From contig JBNJCX010000017.1 in NCBI GenBank assembly GCA_051744365.1, forward strand, positions 1-37,213: a stretch of 37,213 nt of DNA, given 5' to 3'. The notes beneath the pieces are model-generated. The model saw nothing but the letters and a program-made list of their open reading frames with translations. It searched no databases and was not told the origin of the DNA. The DNA is from Gudongella sp051744365 (lineage in GTDB: Bacteria > Bacillota > Clostridia > Tissierellales > Tissierellaceae). Below, piece after piece: positions 16,118 to 24,752 of this stretch (positions are counted from its first letter, which is position 1; each line of letters starts with the position of its first letter). A program made the position numbers and the translations under genes.

Positions 16118-17476
16118 TCACTCCGCCATTATATTGACTATCCTTTTGAAATGGTCTCCCCGCTCTTCATAATTTTTGTACATATCCCAGCTTGCACATG
16201 CTGGCGATAGCAGTACAATGTCACCTGCATTTGAAAATGAGGCTGCCAATTGCACAGCTTCTTCCATATTTTCAACAATTTTGATATTATCCATTCCTAT
16301 TTTCTCTGCTGCATTCTTTATTGCTTCGGCTGTTGAACCCATAAGAATCAGTGCCCTGGCTTTCTTTTTAAACACCTTTAAAAGCCTGCCATAATCAGCT
16401 CCTTTGTCATAACCTCCTGCTATAAGGGTTATTGGGTTGTTAAAGGAATCAATAGCTTTAACCGTCGATTCGACATTTGTTCCTTTTGAGTCGTTATAGT
16501 AGCTTACTCCATTTATTTCTGCTACAAACTCAATTCTATGCTCCACTCCTCTGAATGCATTGACAGTTTTACGGATGGTGTCATTATGGACATGAAGGGC
16601 TTTCATAATGCCAATAACACCGCAGATATTCTCTATGTTATGGTCACCTGGAATCAGTATATCTTCAAGTGGCAAAACCTTCTCCACTTTCCCACCTATT
16701 CTATATACTATCCATCCATCCTCCTTATAAACTCCTTCTGGCAGCTTTTCCTTTGAGCTGAACCAGATTATGGAAGCTCTTGTTCTGTCCTTCGCTTTTC
16801 TGAGGTTTTCATCATCCCAGTTAAGTACAAGGAAATCATCACCGCTCTGATTTGCAAAGATCTTGAACTTGGAAGCCATGTAACTGTCAAAGGACCCATG
16901 CCAGTCCAGATGGTCCTCAGTTATGTTAAGGATAAGGGATACTCTGGGTCTGAAGAGATATGTGTACTCAAGCTGAAAGCTACTGAGCTCCAGCACTAGA
17001 TATTCGTCCTTCTGAATATCCTCCAGAACTTGGAATATGCCGATGCCTACATTCCCTGCGACATATGTTTTTGAGCCCTGATTCCTTAGAATTTCACCTG
17101 TAAGTACTGTTGATGTTGTCTTTCCATTTGTTCCTGTTATCCCAATGATTGTCCCTTGGATTCCCATATTATAGGCCAGCTCAATATCAGAAATCACCGG
17201 TATCTCCTTTTCCTGGGCAAACATGATTACCTTATTGTCAGGTGGTATACCAGGGCTCTTGACTATAAAGTCCAATCCCTGAATCATATATACCATATCG
17301 TTATTTATAATTTTTATATCATGCAGTTTATTCTCTTCCAGGATATGGATTATCTGATCCTCTGGTTTTTCATCATAAACAGTCAGCTCGTTATCATATT
17401 TATTAAGCAGCTTTAAAGCTGAAATTCCTGTAATTCCTATTCCCATTACCATTATTTTTTTTGCCTTGATAAGCAT
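16118..17476 (-). CDS. murD: UDP-N-acetylmuramoylalanine--D-glutamate ligase MurD
   Basis: Adds D-glutamate to UDP-MurNAc-L-alanine in the cytoplasm. The protein has an N-terminal Rossmann domain (GIGITGISAL), the ATP loop GITGTNGKTTST near residue 115, the central NITEDHLDWHGS and the C-terminal domain with YNDSKGTNVEST and LIAGGYDKG. I chose the ATG at 17476, 8 bases after AGGAAG; the GTG at 17485 overlaps that site. About 452 residues, the family length. It sits between mraY and ftsW. Confidence 0.97.
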   Translation of the reverse strand: MLIKAKKIMVMGIGITGISALKLLNKYDNELTVYDEKPEDQIIHILEENKLHDIKIINNDMVYMIQGLDFIVKSPGIPPDNKVIMFAQEKEIPVISDIELAYNMGIQGTIIGITGTNGKTTSTVLTGEILRNQGSKTYVAGNVGIGIFQVLEDIQKDEYLVLELSSFQLEYTYLFRPRVSLILNITEDHLDWHGSFDSYMASKFKIFANQSGDDFLVLNWDDENLRKAKDRTRASIIWFSSKEKLPEGVYKEDGWIVYRIGGKVEKVLPLEDILIPGDHNIENICGVIGIMKALHVHNDTIRKTVNAFRGVEHRIEFVAEINGVSYYNDSKGTNVESTVKAIDSFNNPITLIAGGYDKGADYGRLLKVFKKKARALILMGSTAEAIKNAAEKIGMDNIKIVENMEEAVQLAASFSNAGDIVLLSPACASWDMYKNYEERGDHFKRIVNIMAE

Positions 17477-17488
17477 ATGACACACTTC

Positions 17489-18454
17489 CTAACTTAAAAT
17501 ATATAGTCCTGTCAGGGACAGGATCAGAGTCACTGCCCAGAAAACCCAGACAACCTTGATTTCCCTCCAGCCCTTTTGCTCATAATGATGATGTAACGGT
17601 GCCATTCTGAAGAATCGCTTCTTTGTAAGCTTGAAGTAGCCAACTTGTATTATAACCGATAGTGCTTCTGCAAAGAAGATACCTCCGATGACAGGAATAA
17701 ACAAAAATGTTCCCGAAAGCAACGCTATTGCAGATAGTGCTCCACCAATAGCCAACGATCCGGTGTCGCCCATGAATATCCTCGCTGGATTGTAATTGTA
17801 AATTAAAAATCCTAAAAGTGCACCAGTCAAAGCAAATGCTGCTACAGACCCTTCAATATATCCGAGTCTGTATGATAGTATCCCGAAGGCAGTAAAAACT
17901 ATAGCAGATATTCCCGTTGCCAACCCATCCAGACCGTCTGTAAGATTTACTGCATTTACCGTTCCTACAACAATAATCAAAAGAAATGGTACTGTAATGA
18001 TACCAAGTGCCATTGTCATTTCTCCAAATATTGGCACATGGATTTGAGGATAGCCATCTGAGTAATGAAGGTAGTACTGAATGAGAATAACTGCTACCAG
18101 AGATTGGTAGATTATCTTTTGATATGCTCTCAGTCCGAGATTTCTTTTTTTTACCACCTTGATATAATCATCCATAAAGCCCACAGCTCCGAAACCGAGC
18201 GTAGAAAGTATAATTATTCCCATATCTTTGCTGAAACCACCTGAAATAAGAACTGATAAGATAAATGCAACTAGAAAGATTATTCCTCCCATTGTTGGCG
18301 TACCTGATTTTGAAAGATGGGTTGATGGGCCATCCTCTCTTATGCTCTGTCCGATTTTCATTTTTTGCAGCATAGGTATTGTCTTGGGTCCAAGAAATGA
18401 GCTCAATGCGAAACTTGCCCCCAATGCCAGCATAAGCTGGGTTGTTTCATTCAT
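17489..18454 (-). CDS. mraY: Phospho-N-acetylmuramoyl-pentapeptide-transferase MraY
   Basis: Makes lipid I from UDP-MurNAc-pentapeptide and undecaprenyl phosphate. The 321-residue membrane protein has about ten membrane segments. Hallmarks are GTPTMGGIIFL, the catalytic aspartates in GFMDDYIKV, NLTDGLDGLATG and FMGDTGSLAIGG, and the PLHHHYEQKGW loop near the C-terminus. I chose the ATG at 18454, 7 bases after AGGAG; an upstream GTG-like start would contain that site. murE and murF, often located before mraY, are missing; a 121-base gap separates it from the PBP gene. Confidence 0.97.
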   Translation of the reverse strand: MNETTQLMLALGASFALSSFLGPKTIPMLQKMKIGQSIREDGPSTHLSKSGTPTMGGIIFLVAFILSVLISGGFSKDMGIIILSTLGFGAVGFMDDYIKVVKKRNLGLRAYQKIIYQSLVAVILIQYYLHYSDGYPQIHVPIFGEMTMALGIITVPFLLIIVVGTVNAVNLTDGLDGLATGISAIVFTAFGILSYRLGYIEGSVAAFALTGALLGFLIYNYNPARIFMGDTGSLAIGGALSAIALLSGTFLFIPVIGGIFFAEALSVIIQVGYFKLTKKRFFRMAPLHHHYEQKGWREIKVVWVFWAVTLILSLTGLYILS

Positions 18455-18554
18455 AAATGTACTCCTCTCGACTGTCATTCTTCGTATATATCATTCCTAT
18501 TATAGTAAAGATTGACTCCATTTACCAGAGAAACTTATTAACATCCGAGCAAGA

Positions 18555-18575
18555 AAGACAACACATGGTTGTCTT
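18555..18575 (-). terminator. Hairpin between the class B PBP gene and mraY (weak terminator or attenuator)
   Basis: AAGACAAC and GTTGTCTT form an 8-bp stem with a 5-base loop immediately after the PBP stop codon. Only a short TTTCTT tail follows on the minus strand, so termination is probably partial. It stands where murE and murF are usually found. Confidence 0.5.
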
Positions 18576-20597
18576 CTAGTCCAAATTAATTTGCTCTTCG
18601 TTGGATAAAACCGGGTTATTGCTTCCATCCTCAAGATATAGATCTATTATGGAACCTTTAATTACTTCCTCTCCAGGTGAAGGGTATTGATCTATTACCA
18701 AAGTGTCTGTACTGAAGTGTTCATACTCTGTTGTATATTTAAGCTCAAGGTCTGTAAATTCTTTTCCAGCCTGACCGATAGGTAAATTCCTCACATCAGG
18801 TACCATTACTGTATCTTTTGTTGCCTTCAGCTCATTCTCGGTAAATTTCCTTGGAATCTCCATATAGTTTAAAGTATTTTCAATTACGTAAGCGGCAGGT
18901 GGTCCTGCAACAGTTCCACCGTAATATATTCCAGTCGGTTCGTCCACTATTACAAGTACCGCTAACTTTGGATCATCTACAGGCGCAACTCCTCCGAAGG
19001 ACGAAATGTATTTGCCCTCAACATATCTTCCATCTATTATTTTCTGAGCAGTTCCAGTTTTTCCACCAATTCTATATCCAGGCACATATGCCTTGCGACC
19101 AGTTCCCTCAAGTACTGTTAATTCGAGCATATCCAGAATTTCATTTGATGTGGTTTCAGAAATAACCTGTCTCCTTGTATCCGGTGGGAATGATCGAATA
19201 ACTCTGCCATCGGAATCAACAAGACTCTTGACAATATGTGGAGTCATTAGATTTCCGCCGTTCCCTACTACAGCAATAGCATTGACCATCTGAATAGGAG
19301 TTACTGCTATACCATGCCCATAGGACAGTGTTGCCAGGTTTACTTCCCTAATTACTTCTGTGTCTGCAGGAATTATACCACTTCCTTCTCCCAGAAGATC
19401 AATACCTGAAACCTCTCCAAAACCAAACGCTTTAATGTACTCATAGAGCTTTTCTTTCCCCAGGTCTCTAGCCATATTAACAAAAGCCACGTTGCATGAG
19501 TTGCTGAAGGCTTCTGAAAAATCCTGATCCTCATGTGGATTATACCAGCTGGAACATCTGAGAACCACCCCTGGGATATCCCTAATAAACCCATTGCAGT
19601 AATAATGAGTGTTCAAATCTGCAGTTGCTTCCTCAAGTGCCGCAGCTGCTGTTACAATCTTGAAGGTGGATCCGGGCTCATATAAGTCATTTATTGCATA
19701 ATTTCTCCACAATTCAAACCACATTTTCTGTCTCTCGTCGAAGGGCATTGTTTCCCATTGTGAATTGGTTTCTTCGTCCAGTGACATTCTCGGGTTGTTG
19801 GGGTCGTAATCTGGTTTATTGGCCATTGCCAGAATCTCGCCGGTATGGGGATCCATAACAATGATGGAAACACTTTTTGCCTTATTCTTAATAAGAGCCT
19901 CCTGTGCAGCCTCCTCGGCAAATCCCTGGATAGTCTCATCTATTGTAAGAACCACAGATGTTCCATCCTTAGGATTATAAACTTTTTCGCTTCCATATGG
20001 CAGTTGTCTATTGTCCCTGTCTGTTGCCTTAACCCATACTCCGGGTACGCCTGATAGGTATTCGTCATAAACCCTCTCTATACCATAAAGACCGTTGTTG
20101 TCAATATCTGTAAAACCTATGACATAGGATGCGAAATTGCCAAATGGATAGTATCTCTTGTTGTCATCTATTATTGAAATCCCTGTTATTTCGAGTCCTC
20201 TTATCTTTTCAGCCTCATCCCTGGTAATCCACTGCTTAAGCTTCACAACAGAGCTGTCTTTCTTGAGGCTTTCATATATTCTTTCTGAATCAATCTGAAG
20301 TATGGACTCAAGCATCATGGCAGCCTGCTCAGGCTCCTTTACATCAGTCGGACTGGCCCATACTGTAAATGAGGTTACATTTACAACAAGTTTTCTGCCC
20401 TTTCTATCATAAATTATTCCACGGTCTGATTTTAGATTTATTGCCTTAGTCCATTGCTGCAGAGCTCCTCGTTTGTAATCAGCTCCTTCTATCACCTGGA
20501 CTCTTATTAATCTGTATCCTAAAAAGAATACGATTAAAGTCACCACTACCAGAGCAAACTTTAATCGTCTTTTGGTTGATTTGTCTATTTTATGCAA
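18576..20597 (-). CDS. Class B penicillin-binding protein with one PASTA domain (FtsI/SpoVD type)
   Basis: Septal transpeptidase of 673 residues. An N-terminal membrane anchor (about 12-30) is followed by the dimerisation region with RGIIYDRKGRKL. The transpeptidase has SxxK as STFK (310-313), SCN (367-369) and KTGTA (513-517). One PASTA domain lies at about 598-657, followed by a short tail. A single PASTA is common in SpoVD-type proteins, but this is the only class B PBP in the cluster and may serve vegetative division. The start is TTG (20597), 7 bases after AGGAGG; no better start is nearby. It follows ftsL by 11 bases. Confidence 0.93.
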   Translation of the reverse strand: MHKIDKSTKRRLKFALVVVTLIVFFLGYRLIRVQVIEGADYKRGALQQWTKAINLKSDRGIIYDRKGRKLVVNVTSFTVWASPTDVKEPEQAAMMLESILQIDSERIYESLKKDSSVVKLKQWITRDEAEKIRGLEITGISIIDDNKRYYPFGNFASYVIGFTDIDNNGLYGIERVYDEYLSGVPGVWVKATDRDNRQLPYGSEKVYNPKDGTSVVLTIDETIQGFAEEAAQEALIKNKAKSVSIIVMDPHTGEILAMANKPDYDPNNPRMSLDEETNSQWETMPFDERQKMWFELWRNYAINDLYEPGSTFKIVTAAAALEEATADLNTHYYCNGFIRDIPGVVLRCSSWYNPHEDQDFSEAFSNSCNVAFVNMARDLGKEKLYEYIKAFGFGEVSGIDLLGEGSGIIPADTEVIREVNLATLSYGHGIAVTPIQMVNAIAVVGNGGNLMTPHIVKSLVDSDGRVIRSFPPDTRRQVISETTSNEILDMLELTVLEGTGRKAYVPGYRIGGKTGTAQKIIDGRYVEGKYISSFGGVAPVDDPKLAVLVIVDEPTGIYYGGTVAGPPAAYVIENTLNYMEIPRKFTENELKATKDTVMVPDVRNLPIGQAGKEFTDLELKYTTEYEHFSTDTLVIDQYPSPGEEVIKGSIIDLYLEDGSNNPVLSNEEQINLD

Positions 20598-20608
20598 TAA
20601 AACCCCTC

Positions 20609-21058
20609 CTAGTACAGACTGGCAAAAAGACCAATTACATTCCTTACCTTATCCTGTAATGTGACCTGGTATGAATCTACAGATACTGTATCGTTTACTG
20701 TGATATACTCAATCTGGCCTTCCTCGGGATAAATCATTCCAAGGTTATTCTTGGCCTGTTCGCTTATCAGAGTTGTGTTTTTCAGTCCCTCAAGGGTTCC
20801 TGACAAATCCTTTTTAAACTTTGCCAGTTCTGTAGCTTCATTTTCCAATCTAGTTATTTCCAATCTCATAGAAGTTATTTTAGCATATCCTTGTAGTATA
20901 AACAAAGATGTAGATAATAAAATAATTGCAAGGTTAATATACATACGTCTGTTAAGGGCATAGGATTTCTTCCGAACAACCTTCTTACGGACTTTTATCT
21001 GCTCTGTTTCCATTATGTATTCAGGGTATTGATCATAGAGAACCTTTGCTGCCATCAT
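20609..21058 (-). CDS. ftsL: Cell division protein FtsL-like (septum formation initiator type)
   Basis: 149-residue bitopic protein with a basic cytoplasmic stretch (KVRKKVVRKK), one membrane segment (about 39-56) and an outside coiled coil (about 60-105). The coiled coil ends in NNLGMIYPEEGQIEYI, the form seen in FtsL and DivIC families. It likely forms the FtsQLB complex and recruits the PBP encoded next. Assignment rests on topology and location between rsmH and the PBP gene. GGGGG precedes two in-frame ATGs (21058 and 21055); either may be used. Confidence 0.85.
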   Translation of the reverse strand: MMAAKVLYDQYPEYIMETEQIKVRKKVVRKKSYALNRRMYINLAIILLSTSLFILQGYAKITSMRLEITRLENEATELAKFKKDLSGTLEGLKNTTLISEQAKNNLGMIYPEEGQIEYITVNDTVSVDSYQVTLQDKVRNVIGLFASLY

Positions 21059-21084
21059 GGTATTACCCCCTTATCAGATGCTGC

Positions 21085-22017
21085 CTACACTCTCTCAGCC
21101 ACCCTTAGCTTTGCCGACCTGCTTCTGGGATTTGTTTCCAGCTCCTCTTTTCCCGGAACGATTGGTTTTCTGGTTATTATTTTTATTTCACGCCTCTTGT
21201 CGCAAATACAAATTGGAAATTCAGGTGGACATATACAATCCTTATAAAGGTCTTTGAATTGTTCCTTTACTATTCTGTCCTCCAGTGAATGGAAAGTGAT
21301 TATTGCCAACCTTCCCCCTGGCTTGAGGCAGTCAACCATATCCAAAATCGCTCTTTTCAAGACATCCAATTCTCCGTTGACTTCAATCCTTATTGCTTGA
21401 AAAGTCTTCTTTGCAGGGTGATGTCCCTCCATTCTGACCTTCTTAGGTATTGCCTTCTTTATGACAGATACAAGTTCCATTGTTGTATCTATTGTTTTCT
21501 CTGCTCTTTCATTCACTATGAATTCCGCTATTCTCTTTCCCCACTTTTCCTCTCCATACTGGAGAAAAATCCTGGTTAGCTCTTCAGCGGAGTAATCGTT
21601 TACTACATCCCATGCAGAAAACTCTCTGCTGGTATCCATTCTCATATCAAGAGGTGCGTCCTTGTTGTAGGAAAATCCTCTTTCCTCGGCGTCCAGCTGA
21701 TGGGACGATACTCCAAGGTCCAGAAGTATCCCATCTACCTTTTCTATTCCCAGATCCTCAAGGACCTTCTTTATATTCACATAGTTTGAATGAACCAGAT
21801 GCACTTTTCCCATATGTTCCGAAAGGACGTCTCTGGATTTCTCCAATGCATTCTCATCCTGGTCAATTCCTATAAGCTTGCCGCCTGTGAGTCTCTTCAC
21901 TATTTGGAGGGAATGTCCTGCTCCTCCGAGGGTCCCATCCACATATATTCCATCTTCCTTTATATTCAGGCCATCCAGAACCTCCTGCAATAATACAGAT
22001 ATGTGATGAAATTCCAT
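21085..22017 (-). CDS. rsmH: 16S rRNA (cytosine(1402)-N(4))-methyltransferase RsmH
   Basis: SAM-dependent methyltransferase that modifies C1402 of 16S rRNA. The SAM loop is visible in VDGTLGGAGHS near the N-terminus. Further hallmarks are DGILLDLGVSSHQLD, ERGFSYNKDAPLDMRMD, and GGRLAIITFHSLEDRIVK near residue 245. I chose the ATG at 22017 (MEFHHISVLL), 5 bases after GGGGGTG; the TTG at 22035 would include that site. About 310 residues. It follows mraZ by 44 bases, the usual order. Confidence 0.97.
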   Translation of the reverse strand: MEFHHISVLLQEVLDGLNIKEDGIYVDGTLGGAGHSLQIVKRLTGGKLIGIDQDENALEKSRDVLSEHMGKVHLVHSNYVNIKKVLEDLGIEKVDGILLDLGVSSHQLDAEERGFSYNKDAPLDMRMDTSREFSAWDVVNDYSAEELTRIFLQYGEEKWGKRIAEFIVNERAEKTIDTTMELVSVIKKAIPKKVRMEGHHPAKKTFQAIRIEVNGELDVLKRAILDMVDCLKPGGRLAIITFHSLEDRIVKEQFKDLYKDCICPPEFPICICDKRREIKIITRKPIVPGKEELETNPRSRSAKLRVAERV

Positions 22018-22061
22018 GCGAACACCCCCTGACAATATTTCTATCTATATAACTCGTCTAA

Positions 22062-22493
22062 TTAAATCCCAAGCTCAGCCATCCTTTCAGCTATGCTGTC
22101 ATAGCTTAGGCTGTCGTCATCATTATAGCTATCCCACTCCTCTTTGCTCCATATCTCAAGTCTGGTGGATACACCAATAACAACTGTATCCTTGGTGAGT
22201 TTGGAGTGGTCTCTCAGGTTCCCGGGAATCAATACCCTACCCTGTTTATCAAGGACACATTCAGTAGCCCCCGAGAAGAAGAATCTTACAAAAGCTCTGG
22301 CATCCTTGTTGGTCATGGGTAAGCTTTTAAGCTTGTTTTCGACGATTTCCCATTCGGACTTGGGGTAAACAAACAGGCAGTTGTCAAGACCCTTGGTCAT
22401 TACAAACTCGTCACCAAGAGGTTCCCTAAATTTTGAAGGAATAATCAACCTTCCTTTTCCATCTACAGTATGTTGATATTCGCCTATAAACAT
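22062..22493 (-). CDS. mraZ: Transcriptional regulator MraZ
   Basis: DNA-binding regulator of the dcw cluster, related to AbrB-type double-barrel proteins. The 143-residue protein has two tandem copies of the fold, each with the DxxxR motif: VDGKGRLIIPSKFRE near residue 11 and LDKQGRVLIPGNLRD near residue 80. I chose the ATG at 22493 (MFIGEYQHT), 6 bases after GGTGGAG; the GTG at 22505 lies inside that ribosome binding site. Three AAAGTGG repeats upstream are its probable operator, giving autoregulation. Confidence 0.96.
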   Translation of the reverse strand: MFIGEYQHTVDGKGRLIIPSKFREPLGDEFVMTKGLDNCLFVYPKSEWEIVENKLKSLPMTNKDARAFVRFFFSGATECVLDKQGRVLIPGNLRDHSKLTKDTVVIGVSTRLEIWSKEEWDSYNDDDSLSYDSIAERMAELGI

Positions 22494-22521
22494 ACTCTTC
22501 TCCACCTTTGCCGTTTATTTA

Positions 22522-22548
22522 CCACTTTCCTCCACTTTGCTCCACTTT
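22522..22548 (-). promoter_or_regulatory. MraZ operator: three direct AAAGTGG repeats
   Basis: On the minus strand AAAGTGG occurs three times with exact 10-bp periodicity (22542-22548, 22532-22538, 22522-22528), separated by AGC and AGG. This matches the AAAGTG-type repeats with 3-base gaps described for MraZ targets. They lie 29-55 bases upstream of the mraZ ATG, downstream of an AT-rich stretch (TAAAATATATAC) that may hold the -10 element. I see no convincing -35. Confidence 0.88.
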
Positions 22549-22616
22549 GTATATATTTTACCCCAACTTCTGTATTTTTACCATCATTTTAGTATGATAA
22601 AGCATTCTTTTGGGAC

Positions 22617-22640
22617 TTTAGTCCTAGTAGTAGGACTAAA
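22617..22640. repeat. Perfect 10-bp inverted repeat upstream of mraZ
   Basis: TTTAGTCCTA and TAGGACTAAA flank a 4-base GTAG spacer. A third partner, GGACT at 22613-22617, can pair with the same AGTCC (22620-22624) in place of the right arm. It abuts the lgt terminator. It may be part of a composite terminator or an operator for the dcw cluster. Confidence 0.6.
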
Positions 22641-22672
22641 ACAATCCCGGATGATGTAATCCGGGATTGTTT
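22638..22672 (-). terminator. Terminator after lgt
   Basis: Arms 22639-22652 and 22659-22672 form a perfect 14-bp GC-rich stem with a 6-base loop, followed on the minus strand by TTTTAG. It separates the yfmF-yfmH-lgt transcript from the dcw cluster. The T-tract is short, but the stem is very stable. Confidence 0.8.
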
Positions 22673-22701
22673 CTGGTAAATTAAGCTGTTGGTTATGTTT
22701 T

Positions 22702-23442
22702 CTAAATAGAATTTTTTTCTGAAGCTTTCTTTTTGCTGTAGAGCAAAGCTCCACCAAAAACTATGATAAATACGCTGATAAGCTGTGCCACCCTTATGGG
22801 TCCCAGCATAAGACTGTCGGTCCTGAGACCTTCAATAAAAAATCTAGCCACTGAATAGAGGATTGCATATAAAAGAAATATTTCGCCCTCCACCTTGGAT
22901 TTCTTTCTGTACCACATCAAGAAAATGAATACCAGGAGGTTCCAGACCGACTCATACAGGAATGTAGGGTGTACCTTGACTCCATCAACCATAATCCCCC
23001 AGGGAAGGTCAGTAGGCCCGCCGTGGGCTTCCTGATTTGCAAAATTCCCCCATCTGCCTATGGCTTGTCCAAGTATCAGACTAGGCGCCACAACATCAGC
23101 AAGTGTCCAGAAATTAAGCTTCTTTAATTTTGTGAAAATCAGCGCAACCAGCGCTCCTCCTATTACAACTCCGTGGATTGCCAGGCCTCCACCACGGATA
23201 TTCAAGATTTGTCCGGGATTGGAACTGTAATAGTCCCATGAGAATATTACATAGTAGAGTCTTGCTGATATTATGGCAACCGGTACAGCAAACAGTAGAA
23301 AGTCAATAAACGTCTCTTCCTTGATTCCCTTTCTGCCTGCTTCCTTGGTTGCAATAAGTGTACCTATAAGAACGGCTATTGCTATCAGAAGTCCGTACCA
23401 TCTGATTTCCAATCCTAATATTTTAAATGCTACTGGATCCAT
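22702..23442 (-). CDS. lgt: Prolipoprotein diacylglyceryl transferase Lgt
   Basis: Transfers diacylglycerol from phosphatidylglycerol to the lipobox cysteine of prolipoproteins. The 246-residue membrane protein has about seven membrane segments. AIHGVVIGG holds the conserved His, and GRWGNFANQEAHGGP is the Lgt signature. The C-terminal segment includes FIEGLRTDSL. I chose the ATG at 23442, 7 bases after AGGTGG; a TTG at 23460 overlaps the yfmH stop and contains the ribosome binding site. It is the last gene of its operon. Confidence 0.96.
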   Translation of the reverse strand: MDPVAFKILGLEIRWYGLLIAIAVLIGTLIATKEAGRKGIKEETFIDFLLFAVPVAIISARLYYVIFSWDYYSSNPGQILNIRGGGLAIHGVVIGGALVALIFTKLKKLNFWTLADVVAPSLILGQAIGRWGNFANQEAHGGPTDLPWGIMVDGVKVHPTFLYESVWNLLVFIFLMWYRKKSKVEGEIFLLYAILYSVARFFIEGLRTDSLMLGPIRVAQLISVFIIVFGGALLYSKKKASEKNSI

Positions 23443-23456
23443 TGTCTTACCACCTT

Positions 23457-24752
23457 TCAATTGCTGCCTGTATCCACCTCAGGCCAGATTATTGATATTA
23501 CACTTCTGTCTTCCCTGAAATGGGTTTGGAATCTCTCCCTGATATCATCAAAGGTAACTTCATTGAGGACATCAAGGTAATCAATTAGAAGAAAATCCTG
23601 AAAATAAAGGTCTGTCAGATTATTGGCTATAAATTCCACTGAATTAAGTCCTGTCAAAAATCCACCTATTTCCTTGCGTTTTATTCTAAGAAAAGCTTCC
23701 ATTGTTATATACTCATCCGGATTATTAAACATCTTGATAATTCTATCATATATCTCCTGGGGGTTATCGCTTTGTCCGGCTATCAAGGAATGCCCGTAGG
23801 TCTTCTTCCCTGTGAAATATGCTCCAAAACTGCTGTCTATAAGCCCTTCTGAATATAGTTCGTTGTAGAACTCCGAGCTGTCTGTAAAGAGCATATCAAG
23901 TATTATATTTGTTGCTATATCCTTTTTAACTGCTTCTTTTCCTGACATTCCCAGATCATTGTCCTTGATTCCAATATTGAACAATGGCTTGGAGGTCATC
24001 ATCCTCTCTTCAATTGAATTAAGGAGAATCTCCTCAGGCTCATTCTTAAGAATTCTCGCAACCTCTTGTGTAGTGTCTTCATATTCCTTGCCTGCAGATT
24101 CCACTGTTTTTAAAATTTCATCTTTGTTCAGGTCTCCCACTACGAACAACACCATATTACCAGGATTGTAGAATGTCCTGTATGCAGTCATAAGGTCTTC
24201 CTTGCTAATCTTGATTATACTATCCACAGTACCTGCAATATCAGCCCTTACAGGATGTCTGTGGTACATCGCCTTTAGTGTGTTGAAAAAAACCACCCAT
24301 TTGGGATTGTCCTGGTACATCTCGATTTCCTGTGCAATTATACCCTTCTCCTTCTCCACATTTTCATCAGTCAAGTAAGGATTCTGCACGAAATTAATAA
24401 GAAGCTCAAGATTTTCATAGAAATTATCCATTGAATAAAACAAATATGAAGTCTGGTTGAAATTTGTGTATGCATTTACATATGCTCCCTGGGATGCAAA
24501 CTTCTGGAATATGTCTTCACCCGGTTCCTCAAAGAGCTTGTGCTCCATAAAATGGGCTATACCTTCCGGAAGCTCCACAGGTTCTTTCCCGCCAAATGGG
24601 ATAAACAAATTATCCGTTGAACCGTAGCTTGCCGTAAATATTGCGTATTTCTTTGTAAAGCCCTTCTTTGGGTAATAGTATAAATTAATACCGTTATCAA
24701 GCTTCTTGTGCAATATTTCCTCTTTGAGATTTTCATTTCTAATGACTTTCAT
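23457..24752 (-). CDS. yfmH: M16 family zinc peptidase, YfmH type
   Basis: 431-residue M16 peptidase with the inverted zinc motif HxxEH as HFMEH (67-71) and a likely third ligand in QEIEMYQDNP (about residue 142). RefSeq names this family as associated with 5-aminopentanol modification of EF-P; the exact substrate is not settled. It likely pairs with the YfmF protein, which lacks the zinc motif, as in other two-chain M16 enzymes. It starts behind GGGAGGTG and overlaps the end of yfmF by 14 bases. lgt follows at once. Confidence 0.9.
   Translation of the reverse strand: MKVIRNENLKEEILHKKLDNGINLYYYPKKGFTKKYAIFTASYGSTDNLFIPFGGKEPVELPEGIAHFMEHKLFEEPGEDIFQKFASQGAYVNAYTNFNQTSYLFYSMDNFYENLELLINFVQNPYLTDENVEKEKGIIAQEIEMYQDNPKWVVFFNTLKAMYHRHPVRADIAGTVDSIIKISKEDLMTAYRTFYNPGNMVLFVVGDLNKDEILKTVESAGKEYEDTTQEVARILKNEPEEILLNSIEERMMTSKPLFNIGIKDNDLGMSGKEAVKKDIATNIILDMLFTDSSEFYNELYSEGLIDSSFGAYFTGKKTYGHSLIAGQSDNPQEIYDRIIKMFNNPDEYITMEAFLRIKRKEIGGFLTGLNSVEFIANNLTDLYFQDFLLIDYLDVLNEVTFDDIRERFQTHFREDRSVISIIWPEVDTGSN

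Noticed and set aside
22494..22505. GTG start of mraZ four codons upstream of the ATG
   Set aside because: The GTG is part of the GGTGGAG ribosome binding site of the ATG at 22493; MFIGEYQHT is the standard MraZ start.
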